NCBI RefSeq assembly: GCF_004005945.1
Contig: NZ_SACS01000011.1
Coordinates: 1 to 64,000 of the forward strand
Source: Rheinheimera riviphila
GTDB lineage: Bacteria > Pseudomonadota > Gammaproteobacteria > Enterobacterales > Alteromonadaceae
Reading direction: 5' to 3'
Length of the DNA: 64,000 bases
The notes under the pieces are model-generated. The model was not told where the DNA came from. It made no database searches and saw only the letters and a list, made by a program, of their open reading frames with translations. Made by a program: the position numbers and the translations under genes. Each line of letters begins with the position of its first letter. Position 1 is the stretch's first letter. This document shows positions 50,333 to 60,246 of this stretch, piece by piece.

Positions 50333-50729
50333 AAAAGAATTGTTGCGGGATGACCGCAACGGCAAGATAGCCGGCGTCTGCGCCGGCATTGCAGACTACT
50401 TCGGCTGGGAGCTGTGGTTAGTTCGCGTAGTTGCCCTGGCTTCATTGTTACTTGGTTTTGGCGGCTTTTTACCGGTACTTTATATCGTTGGCTGGATAGT
50501 ACTGGAGAAAAAATCCGTTGCTGAAGCCCGCAAAGGGACGTCGTTTGTCCCTTCCATTGAAAAACCGGTGGAAGTAAAAACCAGAATTTGGCAACGCGGT
50601 GAAGCGCCAAAACAAGCGCTGGGTCATATTCAACAACAGTTTGATAGTATTGAACAAAGACTACGTAAAATTGAAACTTACGTCACGTCGAGTAAATACC
50701 AGTTACATCGTGAATTTAACCGGCTGTAG
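50319..50729 (+). CDS. pspC: Phage shock protein C
   Basis: 136 aa from MTKFKKELLRDDRNGKIAG (50319), preceded by GGAG within pspB. PspC domain at residues 5-65 with two hydrophobic stretches (VCAGIADYFGWELWLVRVVALASLL and FLPVLYIVGWIVLEKK). The C-terminal cytoplasmic helix (LGHIQQQFDSIEQRLRKIETYVTS) ends in the YQLHREFNRL tail usual for the family. pspD and pspE are not present after it. Confidence 0.93.
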   Translation: MTKFKKELLRDDRNGKIAGVCAGIADYFGWELWLVRVVALASLLLGFGGFLPVLYIVGWIVLEKKSVAEARKGTSFVPSIEKPVEVKTRIWQRGEAPKQALGHIQQQFDSIEQRLRKIETYVTSSKYQLHREFNRL

Positions 50730-50762
50730 TCACCCTAAGGTGCCTCCGCCACTGGAGTGTGC

Positions 50763-52154
50763 ATGAAGGGATGGACAAAGTTTCACGAACAATGGTCGCA
50801 GCAGAGTCAGCAATTTAGCCAGCGTCTGCTCGACCGCCATCTCAGACTCGGTATTACCGGTCTGAGTGGCGCTGGGAAAACCGCTTTTATCACCAGTCTG
50901 GTGCAACAATTAACCGGACCCGTCACTGAAGTTCAGCTACCGTTTTTTTCTCCATTACGCCAACAAAGATATCTGGGCGGCAGACTGCAAGCGCAGCAAG
51001 CGATGCAAACACCCCGATTTGCGTTTGAACAGAATTTACAGCAATTACAGCTTGGCAAATGGCCGGTCTCCACTACTAGTTGGAGCCAGTTATCTTTGAC
51101 TCTGCGTTATAAACCCGTGTCGGGGCTGGCGGCCAAATTCACCGATTTTCGAGAGTTGCAGCTGGATATCGTCGACTATCCCGGCGAATGGTTGCTGGAT
51201 TTGCCGATGTTGCAACAGGACTATCAGCAATGGTGTGAATTTAGCTGGCAGTTGTTTGCTAAACCGCATCGCGTCGCCATTGCGCAGGCTTTTCAGGAGT
51301 TGTTGGCTACAACCGATTTAGACGATGATTCTGAGCTGCATATTCAAAGCCTTACTGATCGTTATTCTGCTTTGTTACAACAATTCAGAGTCGAAGCAAA
51401 AGCCTGTTTGTTACAGCCAGGCAGGTTGTTATTACCAGGTGATTTAGCCGGCACCCCCCTGTTGCAACTATTCCCATTGTTACCATCACAACTTGCTACT
51501 CCGTCGAAGTTATTGCTGCGGTTACAGCGGCATTATCAAAGTTATCAACAATTGGTGGTCACGCCATTTTATCAGCAATATTTTGCCAGTCTGGACCGCC
51601 AGGTGGTGCTGGTAGATTGTTTGTCGGCGCTTAATGCTGGTTATCATGTGCTGCAGGAACTACAGCAAGCGTTGATGCTCATTCTGCAAAGTTTTCATTA
51701 TGGCCCGACGGGCTGGTTGCAACGGTTATTTAGTCCGAAAATCAGTAAAGTACTGTTTGCCGCCAGTAAAGCCGATCAATTAACCCCCGAGCAGCATAAA
51801 AATCTGACCTTGTTGTTACAGCAACTGTTGCAACAACCGTTGCAGGACAGTCGTTTTCAATATTGCCAGTCCGAAGCCATAGCGCTGGCTGCTGTTGTCA
51901 CCACCGAAGTCGGTCAGGTGCGGACTGCCGAGGGCATAGTGCCCTGTTTGCAAGGGATTTCAGCCAGAAACGGTGAGCTGCAGACCGTCTTTCCGGGTGA
52001 AGTGCCGATGTCGATGCCATCACCATTGTTATTTGAACATCATGCTTTTGCTTTTCCGGATTTTTTACCAAAACCGCTGGCGCCACAACAGATGCTGCCG
52101 CAGCTCCGACTGGATCAGGCGCTGGAGTTTTTGCTCGGAGATAAACTGCAATGA
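50763..52154 (+). CDS. ycjX: YcjX family P-loop GTPase
   Basis: 463 aa. ATG at 50763 preferred over a GTG two codons upstream because GGAG sits 6 bp before it. P-loop LGITGLSGAGKTAFITSLVQQL near residue 40, a Walker-B-like LQLDIVDYPGEWLLDLPML, and conserved VLFAASKADQL. DUF463 family, found next to psp genes and linked to the envelope-stress response; precise function unknown. Start codon of ycjF overlaps its stop (ATGA). Confidence 0.92.
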   Translation: MKGWTKFHEQWSQQSQQFSQRLLDRHLRLGITGLSGAGKTAFITSLVQQLTGPVTEVQLPFFSPLRQQRYLGGRLQAQQAMQTPRFAFEQNLQQLQLGKWPVSTTSWSQLSLTLRYKPVSGLAAKFTDFRELQLDIVDYPGEWLLDLPMLQQDYQQWCEFSWQLFAKPHRVAIAQAFQELLATTDLDDDSELHIQSLTDRYSALLQQFRVEAKACLLQPGRLLLPGDLAGTPLLQLFPLLPSQLATPSKLLLRLQRHYQSYQQLVVTPFYQQYFASLDRQVVLVDCLSALNAGYHVLQELQQALMLILQSFHYGPTGWLQRLFSPKISKVLFAASKADQLTPEQHKNLTLLLQQLLQQPLQDSRFQYCQSEAIALAAVVTTEVGQVRTAEGIVPCLQGISARNGELQTVFPGEVPMSMPSPLLFEHHAFAFPDFLPKPLAPQQMLPQLRLDQALEFLLGDKLQ

Positions 52155-53179
52155 CCGAACTAAAAAAGAGTACCGCCTTTGCTGAAGCTGATTTTGTGTC
52201 GTTGCAGCCAAAGCTTTCGCCAACTGAAGTTTCTGCGAACGAAGAAAAATTGCAGCAAGCAAAACAATTTAACCCTGCAGAATTCAATGTTGAAGTCGAA
52301 GAAGCTCCGGTGGTTTTACCCAAACAAAGCAACAGTGGCATCTGGTTATGGGGCGGCGCGCTGTTGAGTCTGACCGCCGTTGCGGGTGTCCAGTGGTGGC
52401 AGTTTATGGCTGACAGTTGGCAAAGTGGTCTGTTGCAGGGAACTGCTGTCACCGGCTTGACGGTGCTGTCAGGCTTGTTGCTGACAAGATTTGGTTATCG
52501 GGAATGGCGCTTGCGGCGGCAACTGAAAATGCGCCAACAATGGCGTGAAGAAAGCAGCAGATTGCAACAATCAATGCAATTTGGCGAAGCTTACCCCATG
52601 TGTCAGCAGATGATGCAGGCGATGGATAAAACCAATAACCGTGACTGGCTGCAATTTGAGCAGCAGCGAAAAGCTGAATTTACCGACGCTGAGCTATTAC
52701 AACTCTTTGAGTTAACCGTACTCACCAATATCGACCAAGCGGCTGAATTGCAAATCCGTCAGGCAGCAATGCAGACCGGCGTGGCAGTTGCGCTCAGTCC
52801 ATTTGCCCTGGCCGATATGCTGCTGGTGTTATGGCGTGGTGCGCTGATGCTACGTGAATTATCGGTATTGTACGGCGCACCGGTTGGCCGGTTACGCAGC
52901 CTCGCAATGATGAAGCAGTTTGTAAAAACGGTATTTTTTACCGGAGCTGCCGAAATCGCGGTTGATGTCGGCGCTGATTTAATAGGTGCAGAGTTGTCCG
53001 GGCGGTTATCGGCGCGGTTAGGGCAAGGGGTGTTAGCCGGTGTGATGGTGGCAAGGCTAGGGCGGTTTGCCCAGCAACAATTAAGGCCGTTACCTGCGGC
53101 AATCAGCGATAAATCGCTGGTGAAGCAAGTGCTGACAGATTTGGTTAAACGGTTGGCTCCGGGCTCAACTGCAAACTAA
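52151..53179 (+). CDS. ycjF: YcjF family membrane protein (DUF697)
   Basis: 342 aa. Polar N-terminus of about 65 residues, then two TM helices (residues about 65-85 and 97-115, SGIWLWGGALLSLTAVAGVQ and GTAVTGLTVLSGLLL). A cytoplasmic stretch follows. The DUF697 region is at about 210-310 (VAVALSPFALADMLLVLWRGALMLRELSVLYG). Translationally coupled to ycjX. Order pspABC-ycjX-ycjF is as in E. coli minus pspDE. Confidence 0.92.
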   Translation: MTELKKSTAFAEADFVSLQPKLSPTEVSANEEKLQQAKQFNPAEFNVEVEEAPVVLPKQSNSGIWLWGGALLSLTAVAGVQWWQFMADSWQSGLLQGTAVTGLTVLSGLLLTRFGYREWRLRRQLKMRQQWREESSRLQQSMQFGEAYPMCQQMMQAMDKTNNRDWLQFEQQRKAEFTDAELLQLFELTVLTNIDQAAELQIRQAAMQTGVAVALSPFALADMLLVLWRGALMLRELSVLYGAPVGRLRSLAMMKQFVKTVFFTGAAEIAVDVGADLIGAELSGRLSARLGQGVLAGVMVARLGRFAQQQLRPLPAAISDKSLVKQVLTDLVKRLAPGSTAN

Positions 53180-53309
53180 ATGTTACATTTTCGACTGGTC
53201 AACGTTGCAGCTGAGTTTTGCACTTAGACTGACAGATGTCTGCATGCCTTGTGCTTAATATAACTAATTTGTTTTAGTAATTGAAAAATCATCTAAGGCA
53301 AACAGTTGT

Positions 53310-54563
53310 ATGAGCAGTAGCAGTAATCAGTACCCATTCCAACCACCACAACATCCTGAAACTCAATGTATTCATGCCGGTAAAGTCAAAGATGCCCAAT
53401 ATGGCGCACTGGCAACACCTTTATACCAAACCTCGACTTTTGTGTTTGACAGCGCCGAACAAGGCGCTGCTCGTTTTGCTGGCGAACAGCCAGGATATAT
53501 TTATACCCGGCTAGGTAATCCGACCACCCGTGAGCTGGAGCTGAAAGTAGCAGCTTTAGAAGGGATGGCTGATGCCGCAGCAACAGCCACTGGCATGGGC
53601 GCAGTTGCTGCTTCAACCATGGCGTTTTTGCAACAAGGTGACCATTTGATCGCCAGCAAAGCCATTTACGGCTGTAGTTTTGCGCTGTTTAATCATCAGT
53701 TTGCCCGCTACGGTATCGAGGTAAGCTTTGTCGATATGACCGACCATCAGGCGGTTGCGGCTGCACTGCAACCAAACACCAAAATGTTGTTTGCCGAAAC
53801 ACCGATTAATCCGAATTTGGTGGTGCTAGATTTAGAATTTCTGGGTAATTTCTGTAAAAAACACCAAATACTGTCAGTGATCGACAATACCTTTTTGACG
53901 CCATTACTGCAGCAACCGGCTCGTTTTGGCATTGATATCGTCATTCACAGCGCCACTAAATACCTCAATGGCCATGGTGATGTGGTCGCCGGAATTATTG
54001 TGTCGGACGCTGACAAAATTCAGACCATCAAACTCACCACACTCAAAGACATGGGCGCAACCATCAGTCCACACGATGCCTGGCTGATTATTCGTGGCCT
54101 GAAAACCTTATCGGTACGGATGGAACGTCATTGCAGCAACGCGCAAAAAGTTGCGGAATATTTGGCAGAGCATCCGGCCATTGCCAAGGTGTTTTACCCT
54201 GGTTTGCCAGATCATCCCGGGCACAAATTTATTGGTAAACAAATGGCAGCAGCAGGGGGCGTCTTAGCGTTTGAGCTCAATGGCAGCCTGGACGACGGTC
54301 GTTATTTTATTAATCAGTGTGAGCTATTAAGTCTCGCCGTGAGTTTGGGCGATGCCGAATCACTTATTCAACATCCGGCGTCGATGACGCATAGTCCGTA
54401 CACGGCAGAAGAGCGGAAAATGGCCGGCATCAGCGATGGCCTGATCCGAATTTCAGTGGGTCTGGAACATGTGGTAGACATCATCAACGACCTGTCACAG
54501 GCATTGGTAAAGATGCAAGGACAGCAAAAAAGGCCAAGTGAAACATTGACTTGCAACTTGTAA
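53310..54563 (+). CDS. megL: Methionine gamma-lyase
   Basis: 417 aa PLP enzyme of the Cys/Met metabolism family, splitting methionine into methanethiol, 2-oxobutyrate and ammonia. PLP Lys in IHSATKYLNGHGDVVAG (about 217). Active-site Tyr/Arg in YTRLGNPTTRELE, and the segment ASKAIYGCSFALFNHQ, whose Cys (YGC) is the residue marking methionine gamma-lyases rather than cystathionine lyases. C-terminal SIVQHP-type region here is SLIQHPASMTHSPY. Start has AAGGCA at a fair distance. Monocistronic; a 23-bp inverted repeat CCGGATC/GATCCGG (54628-54653) follows. Confidence 0.9.
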   Translation: MSSSSNQYPFQPPQHPETQCIHAGKVKDAQYGALATPLYQTSTFVFDSAEQGAARFAGEQPGYIYTRLGNPTTRELELKVAALEGMADAAATATGMGAVAASTMAFLQQGDHLIASKAIYGCSFALFNHQFARYGIEVSFVDMTDHQAVAAALQPNTKMLFAETPINPNLVVLDLEFLGNFCKKHQILSVIDNTFLTPLLQQPARFGIDIVIHSATKYLNGHGDVVAGIIVSDADKIQTIKLTTLKDMGATISPHDAWLIIRGLKTLSVRMERHCSNAQKVAEYLAEHPAIAKVFYPGLPDHPGHKFIGKQMAAAGGVLAFELNGSLDDGRYFINQCELLSLAVSLGDAESLIQHPASMTHSPYTAEERKMAGISDGLIRISVGLEHVVDIINDLSQALVKMQGQQKRPSETLTCNL

Positions 54564-54572
54564 GTGATTTGC

Positions 54573-54590
54573 CGTACAAAAATAGTTACA
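54573..54590 (+). promoter_or_regulatory. Weak TyrR-box-like site upstream of phhA
   Basis: CGTACA-N6-GTTACA compared with the TGTAAA-N6-TTTACA consensus: 9 of 12 positions fit, 120 bp before phhA. Tentative. Confidence 0.3.
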
Positions 54591-54710
54591 TTTTTACCAA
54601 GACCAATTTGGCGCAGGTGATTAACAGCCGGATCTCAATCATCTAGGATCCGGCCATCAAAGCCCAGCCGTCAGAGCTGCAGGCTAACCAAATTTCAACA
54701 GGTTGTCGTT

Positions 54711-55502
54711 ATGAGTAATTATGTCTCGAAGCAGTCCGACGAGCATGGTTTTATCGCATGGAGCGATGAAGAAAATGCCATTTGGAGTGAGTTAATCGCC
54801 CGTCAGTTGTCCTGTATTTCCGGCAAAGCCTGTGATGAATATATGGCCGGTTTAGACAAGTTAAAATTACCCTTAGACCGCATCCCACAACTGGAAGAAG
54901 TCAGCAAAGTGCTGCGCGCGACCACAGGTTGGGAATGTGCCGAAGTTCCTGCACTCATCAGCTTCGACCGTTTTTTTGAATTGCTGGCCAATAAAAAATT
55001 TCCGGTGGCGACCTTTATCCGCAGCAAAGAAGAATTTGATTATTTGCAGGAGCCGGATATTTTCCACGAAATCTTCGGCCATTGCGCCATGCTCACCAAC
55101 CCGGATTTTGCCGAATTCACCCATATTTACGGTAAATTAGGTTTGGCGGCGAGCAAAGAAGATCGGATATATCTGGCGAGATTATACTGGTTCACCATTG
55201 AATTTGGCCTGATGCAAACGCCTGATGGTCTGAGAATTTACGGCGGTGGCATTTTATCTTCACCGGGTGAAACGCAATATGCGATGCATTCGGATATTCC
55301 GGAGCGCCATATGCTGGAGGTGGTTGAGGTACTGCGTACCCCGTATCGCATCGATATTATGCAACCGGTGTATTTTAAAATTGAAAAAATTCACGACTTG
55401 TTTGAAATCGCCCATCAGGATTTGATGGCGCTGGTGCAGACCGCAAAAGGCTTGGGTTTACATGCGCCGAAGTTTCCGCCGAAACAGAAAAAGGCCAGCT
55501 GA
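54711..55502 (+). CDS. phhA: Phenylalanine-4-hydroxylase
   Basis: 263 aa, the single-domain bacterial form. Uses tetrahydropterin, O2 and a mononuclear iron to convert Phe to Tyr. Iron ligands: the two His in DIFHEIFGHCAMLTNP (about 119 and 124) and the Glu in LYWFTIEFGLMQ (about 164). Other landmarks are VATFIRSKEEFDYLQEPD and SSPGETQYAM. Start RBS is weak (CAACAGGTTGTCGTT). Followed by phhB, which recycles the pterin cofactor. Confidence 0.97.
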   Translation: MSNYVSKQSDEHGFIAWSDEENAIWSELIARQLSCISGKACDEYMAGLDKLKLPLDRIPQLEEVSKVLRATTGWECAEVPALISFDRFFELLANKKFPVATFIRSKEEFDYLQEPDIFHEIFGHCAMLTNPDFAEFTHIYGKLGLAASKEDRIYLARLYWFTIEFGLMQTPDGLRIYGGGILSSPGETQYAMHSDIPERHMLEVVEVLRTPYRIDIMQPVYFKIEKIHDLFEIAHQDLMALVQTAKGLGLHAPKFPPKQKKAS

Positions 55503-55595
55503 ACTGGGCAGGAAAGCTCGAAATATGCCCGAATTTTCCGAAGTGTGTATTTGTTAAATCCTGATTTTATTGAACTGTGAAAACTGAGAACAACG

Positions 55596-55937
55596 ATGAC
55601 TGAATTAGCCGTAATGAAATGTGAAGCCTGCCGTGCCGACGCACCTCGTGTTTCTGACGATGAGTTGCCAGAACTGATGCGTCAGATCCCGGATTGGACG
55701 CCGGTGGTGCGGGACGGTATTTTGCAGCTGGAGCGCAGCTACAAATTCAAAAATTTTAAATTGGCCTGGGCGTTTCACCATAAAGTAGCAGAGCTGGCTG
55801 AAGCAGAAGGTCATCATCCGGCATTACTGCTGGAATGGGGCAAACTGACCGTGACCTGGTGGTCACATTCGATTAAAGGTCTGCACAAAAACGATTTTAT
55901 TTGTGCGGCTAAAACCGACACCTTGCTGGCTGAGTAA
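55596..55937 (+). CDS. phhB: Pterin-4a-carbinolamine dehydratase
   Basis: 113 aa. Dehydrates the 4a-hydroxy-pterin made by PhhA. Active-site motif [24 protein letters not shown] is the family core. N-terminus [16 protein letters not shown] and [19 protein letters not shown] as usual. 93 bp after phhA, same operon. A GC-rich hairpin with T-run (about 55965-55990) follows. Confidence 0.95.
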   Translation: MTELAVMKCEACRADAPRVSDDELPELMRQIPDWTPVVRDGILQLERSYKFKNFKLAWAFHHKVAELAEAEGHHPALLLEWGKLTVTWWSHSIKGLHKNDFICAAKTDTLLAE

Positions 55938-56103
55938 GGCGGGCACTAGGATGTCTTCAAAATAGAAAGGGCTGCTGCGGCGGCCTTTTTGCTTTTTGCA
56001 CGATCGCAGCGACGCCAAGTTTGCCAATTTCGTTAAGAGGTCGGACAATCTGCATTGTGCTGATGACTGATTTTGTAAGCGCTTCAATTGCAAAGCGGTA
56101 ACT

Positions 56104-56121
56104 TGTTCACAAAAGTTTACA
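56104..56121 (+). promoter_or_regulatory. TyrR box upstream of tyrR
   Basis: TGTTCA-CAAAAG-TTTACA: the right half matches the consensus fully and the left half 4 of 6. It lies 73 bp before the tyrR start and suggests autoregulation. Confidence 0.55.
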
Positions 56122-56193
56122 AAAAGCACTGGTCTCTTTGGTTAAAAGTGCCGTATTATGCCTCAAACCCATCAGGAAAAGGTGTGCGAGGCG

Positions 56194-57756
56194 ATGCGTT
56201 TAGAGATCCATTGTCAGGACAGGGTTGGTATAGCTCAAGAAGTTCTGAATATTCTGGTGCACTACCAGATTGATTTACGTGGCATTGAAGTCGACCCGCT
56301 GCTTGGTCGGATGTATGTGGCATTTCCGGGCATTGATTTTGAAAAATTTCAGGAGCTGATGGCGAAGATCCGCCGTATTCCTGGGGTTGACGATGTCAAG
56401 ACCACCTCTTTTTTACCGTCAGAGCGCGAACACAACGAGCTGTCAACGCTGCTGAAAACGCTGCCGGATGGTGTAATTGCCATCGATACCAAAGCCAATG
56501 TCACCATTATTAACGATGCCGCTTTGCAGGCTTTATCGGTAGCATCGGAAGACATTCTTGGCCAGTCGTTGGCGAATATGGTCAAAGGGTTTAATTTTCT
56601 GCGTTGGCTGGAAAGTGATGACGTGCTGGCGCAAACCCGTCGTTTTGAAATTCATGGCAAAAGATTTATTGCTGACGTGCTGCCGGTGATGGTGCCGGAC
56701 GATTCTGGCCATGAAACTCTGGCGGGCGCCGTGATCAACCTAAAATCTGAAAGCCGGCTCGGCGAGCAAATGGTGGTGTTCAAAAAAGGCGATCAGGAAA
56801 GTTTTAACAGTTTGCACGCCAATAGCAATGTGATGCGAAAAGTGGTGCGCGAAGCCAAAAAAATGGCACAGCTGGATGCGCCTATTTTGATTATGGGTGA
56901 AACCGGCACCGGCAAGGAATTACTGGCACGGGCTTGTCATGGCGGCAGTGGCCGGGCTGGCAAACCATTTTTAGCGGTGAACATTGCAGCGATGCCTGAC
57001 AACGTCGCTGAGTCTGAACTCTTTGGCTACGGCCCAAACGCTTTTCCAGGGACCGCCGAAGGCAAAAAAGGTATTTTCGAGCAGGCCAACAAAGGCACGG
57101 TTTTTCTGGACGAAGTGGGCGAGATGTCCCGTGAGCTGCAAACCAAATTGCTGCGGTTTTTACAGGATGGCAGTTTTCGGCGTATTGCCGATGAAAATGA
57201 AGTGCGGGTCGATGTTCGGGTGATTTGTACCACCCAAAAAGATTTACCTGGCTTGGTGCAGGAAGGCAAGTTTCGCGAAGATTTGTACTACCGGCTGAAT
57301 GTGTTGACGCTGGCATTGCCACCGCTGCGTGAACGAAAGCAGGATATCGTGCCGCTCAGTGAATATTTTATCAGCCGGTTTTCAGCGAGGCTCGGTCGAA
57401 AAGCACCCAGGATGACCGAAACCTGCGCCCAGTTTGTCCAGCAATATCCGTGGCCAGGCAACGTCCGGCAGCTGGAAAATGCGTTATACCGTGCTGTGAC
57501 CTTGCTGGAAGGCTATGAACTCGACAAAGAGCAATTACAGCTGCCGAGCTACACCAACGACTTCGGATATCTGGAAAAAGACTTTGATGGCACTCTAGAT
57601 GAAGCCGTCAAAAGATTTGAAGCAAATCTGCTGCGCAAACTGTTTCCGGCTTATCCAAGTTCACGCCAATTGGCGAAAAAGCTTGGGCTTAGTCACACCG
57701 CCGTCGCCAACAAATTGCGAGAATATGGCATTAATCGTAAGAGTGTAAAAATTTAA
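56194..57756 (+). CDS. tyrR: Aromatic amino acid regulator TyrR
   Basis: 520 aa from MRLEIHCQDRVGIAQEVLNIL (56194), the conserved TyrR N-terminus, with GAGG just upstream; an ATG 12 codons earlier is rejected. ACT domain at 1-75, PAS at about 80-190, AAA+ domain at about 205-430 with Walker A GETGTGKELLARACHG, Walker B GTVFLDEVGEM, and a C-terminal Fis-like HTH (SSRQLAKKLGLSHTAVANKL). As in other TyrR proteins the sigma-54 GAFTGA loop is replaced (GPNAFPGTAEGKKG), so it acts at sigma-70 promoters. Its place between phhAB and hpd-hmgA implies control of Phe/Tyr catabolism. Confidence 0.95.
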   Translation: MRLEIHCQDRVGIAQEVLNILVHYQIDLRGIEVDPLLGRMYVAFPGIDFEKFQELMAKIRRIPGVDDVKTTSFLPSEREHNELSTLLKTLPDGVIAIDTKANVTIINDAALQALSVASEDILGQSLANMVKGFNFLRWLESDDVLAQTRRFEIHGKRFIADVLPVMVPDDSGHETLAGAVINLKSESRLGEQMVVFKKGDQESFNSLHANSNVMRKVVREAKKMAQLDAPILIMGETGTGKELLARACHGGSGRAGKPFLAVNIAAMPDNVAESELFGYGPNAFPGTAEGKKGIFEQANKGTVFLDEVGEMSRELQTKLLRFLQDGSFRRIADENEVRVDVRVICTTQKDLPGLVQEGKFREDLYYRLNVLTLALPPLRERKQDIVPLSEYFISRFSARLGRKAPRMTETCAQFVQQYPWPGNVRQLENALYRAVTLLEGYELDKEQLQLPSYTNDFGYLEKDFDGTLDEAVKRFEANLLRKLFPAYPSSRQLAKKLGLSHTAVANKLREYGINRKSVKI

Positions 57757-57786
57757 CTACGCTTTGTGCGGTTAGTTGTACTAAAT

Positions 57787-57818
57787 AGCCCCTTGGATCT
57801 GCCGATCCGGGGCTTTTT
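57787..57818 (+). terminator. Terminator of tyrR
   Basis: AGCCCC-TT-GGATC, TGCC loop, GATCC-GG-GGCTTTTT. Confidence 0.88.
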
Positions 57819-57974
57819 CAGCAGCTTTTAAGTAAATAGTCATTTTCGTATCGTTAATTGTACAAAACGGCAGTTTCGAACTGTTAGCATCATGTTAGCT
57901 ACGACCCTTCCTTTTTTAGCCAAACAGCTCAAGATATCAGTCACAAAACAACTATTTATGTTTGGAGTTAGCTG

Positions 57975-59048
57975 ATGTTTGATCCTATTAATCCGTTAGG
58001 AACCGATGGTTTTGAGTTTGTTGAATACACTGCTGCTGACGCTGAGGGCATCAACAATTTAAAACAGTTGTTTGTCTCTCTTGGTTTTACCGAAGTTGCC
58101 CAGCACCGCTCCAAACAAGCCTGGTTATATAAGCAAGGCGACGTTAATTTTATCGTCAACGGCGAACCCAATTCTCAGGCCGAAGAATTTGCCCGTACCC
58201 ACGGTCCAAGCGTTTGCGCGATGGCGTTTCGGGTTAAAGATGCCGCCGCAGCTTTAAAACATGCGCTTGAGAACGGCGCGAAAGAATACAAAAATCAAAT
58301 CGGCCCGATGGAGCTGAATATCCCGGCGGTTTACGGCATTGGCAGTAGCCTGCTGTACTTCGTTGACCGTTACGGTCAAAGCTCGGTCTATGACGTCGAT
58401 TTTAAATTCTACGAAAACTGGCAAACCCAGATGGCTTCGCACGGCGTTGGCCTGGAAGTGCTGGACCATTTAACGCACAACGTCCGCCGCGGCAATATGA
58501 ATGTCTGGTCGGGTTTTTACGAGAAAATCGGTAACTTCCGCGAAATCCGTTATTTTGATATCGAAGGCAAACTGACCGGTCTGGTGTCACGCGCGATGAC
58601 CGCACCTTGCGGCAAAATCCGCATCCCAATCAACGAATCTTCTGACGATAAATCACAAATTGAAGAATTTATTCGTGAATACAAAGGCGAAGGCATTCAG
58701 CATATCGCTTTAACTTCTGAAAACATTTATGAGACGGTGCGCACCTTGCGTGCCCGCGGTATGGACTTTATGCCAACGCCGGACACCTATTACAACAAGG
58801 TGAATAGCCGGGTGGTTGGTCATACTGAAGATACCGATATGCTGCGTGAATTACGTATTCTGATTGACGGCGCGCCGGAAAAAGACGGCATTTTGCTGCA
58901 AATTTTCACCAAAACCGTGATCGGTCCGGTGTTCTTTGAAATTATTCAGCGTAAAGGCAACGAAGGCTTTGGCGAAGGTAATTTTAAAGCGCTGTTTGAA
59001 TCGATTGAAGAAGATCAAATCCGTCGTGGAGTATTAGCCGATGCGTAA
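57975..59048 (+). CDS. hpd: 4-hydroxyphenylpyruvate dioxygenase
   Basis: 357 aa. Converts 4-hydroxyphenylpyruvate to homogentisate. Two VOC-fold halves. Iron ligands: His in LEVLDHLTHNV, His in GEGIQHIALTSENIY and Glu in VFFEIIQRKGNEGFGEGNF. N-terminal half begins NPLGTDGFEFVEYTA. TGGAG 8 bp before ATG. hmgA starts 8 bp before its stop, so the two are translationally coupled. Confidence 0.97.
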   Translation: MFDPINPLGTDGFEFVEYTAADAEGINNLKQLFVSLGFTEVAQHRSKQAWLYKQGDVNFIVNGEPNSQAEEFARTHGPSVCAMAFRVKDAAAALKHALENGAKEYKNQIGPMELNIPAVYGIGSSLLYFVDRYGQSSVYDVDFKFYENWQTQMASHGVGLEVLDHLTHNVRRGNMNVWSGFYEKIGNFREIRYFDIEGKLTGLVSRAMTAPCGKIRIPINESSDDKSQIEEFIREYKGEGIQHIALTSENIYETVRTLRARGMDFMPTPDTYYNKVNSRVVGHTEDTDMLRELRILIDGAPEKDGILLQIFTKTVIGPVFFEIIQRKGNEGFGEGNFKALFESIEEDQIRRGVLADA

Positions 59049-60186
59049 ATGGGTGTCATTTCCGTTAAAAGAAGGTGATGTGTCACGTCAGGCGCACGCA
59101 GATTTTCCGGAGCAGGCCATTTATGAACGTGAAGTCGGGCGCAGTGGCTTTTTTGGCCCGGCGACCCACTTACATCATACCCATGCGCCAACCGGCTGGA
59201 GTGACTGGCAAGGACCGCTGCGCCCGCGCTTGTTTAACTTCAACAATATCGGCGAAGATCAGGCCAATTCACCTTGGGCAGTGCCGGATTTACTGCACAA
59301 TGCGCATTGTAAAATGCGCACCTGGCGTTTGACCGCACCGATGGATTATCTGGTGCGTAACGCTGACGGCGACGATCTGTTGTTTATCCACGAAGGCAGT
59401 GCTGAGCTTTATTGCGATTATGGCCATTTAACCCTGCGCGATGGTGATTACGTGGTGATCCCACGTTCGACCATGTGGCGGTTAGTGCCGAACGAGCCAT
59501 TATTTGTGCTGATGATTGAAGCGACCAACGATTCGTATCAGTTGCCAGAAAAAGGCTTGGTTGGCAATCACGCGATTTTTGACGCCGCAATGCTGGATAC
59601 GCCGAAAATTGATGACGCCTTTAAAGCGCAGTACAGCGAAAACGAGACTAAAGTTCAAATCAAGCGCCACAATAAAGTGTCGACTGTGACTTTCCCGTTT
59701 AATCCGCTGGATGCAATTGGCTGGCATGGTGATTTAAGCGTGGTTCGCATCAACTGGCGTGATATCCGGCCTTTGATGAGCCATCGGTATCATTTACCAC
59801 CTTCGGCGCATACCACTTTTGTTGCGCAACGTTTTGTGGTCTGTACCTTTGTGCCACGGCCCATTGAAAGCGACCCTGGTGCGTTAAAAGTGCCGTTTTA
59901 TCATAACAATGACGATTATGATGAAGTGCTGTTTTACCATGCCGGCGACTTTTTCAGTCGCGACAATATCGAACGTGGCATGGTGACGTTCCATCCGGCC
60001 GGTTTCACCCATGGTCCGCATCCAAAGGCCTTCCAGTCCGGGCGGGAGTATCGCAAGAAATTTACTGACGAAGTGGCGGTCATGATCGATACCCGTGACT
60101 CGCTGGAAGTCGGCGCTGCGGCCGAAACCACCGAAAATCCGGATTATGTCAACAGCTGGAAAATCAAGCCGGCAACAGCAGTTTAA
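59041..60186 (+). CDS. hmgA: Homogentisate 1,2-dioxygenase
   Basis: 381 aa, the shorter bacterial form. Opens homogentisate to maleylacetoacetate with O2. Cupin-like barrel: LLFIHEGSAELYCDYGHLTLRDGDYVVIPRSTMWRL region in the middle, and iron-site residues in NDDYDEVLFYHAGDFFSR and FHPAGFTHGPHPKA near the C-terminus. Overlaps hpd by 8 bp. Standard neighbour of fahA and maiA. Confidence 0.94.
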   Translation: MRKWVSFPLKEGDVSRQAHADFPEQAIYEREVGRSGFFGPATHLHHTHAPTGWSDWQGPLRPRLFNFNNIGEDQANSPWAVPDLLHNAHCKMRTWRLTAPMDYLVRNADGDDLLFIHEGSAELYCDYGHLTLRDGDYVVIPRSTMWRLVPNEPLFVLMIEATNDSYQLPEKGLVGNHAIFDAAMLDTPKIDDAFKAQYSENETKVQIKRHNKVSTVTFPFNPLDAIGWHGDLSVVRINWRDIRPLMSHRYHLPPSAHTTFVAQRFVVCTFVPRPIESDPGALKVPFYHNNDDYDEVLFYHAGDFFSRDNIERGMVTFHPAGFTHGPHPKAFQSGREYRKKFTDEVAVMIDTRDSLEVGAAAETTENPDYVNSWKIKPATAV

Positions 60187-60246
60187 TTTGGCGGTGCAGC
60201 TGACGATGTACGTGCAGCTGCAGCCCTTGTAAAAGGATCAGTAGTA

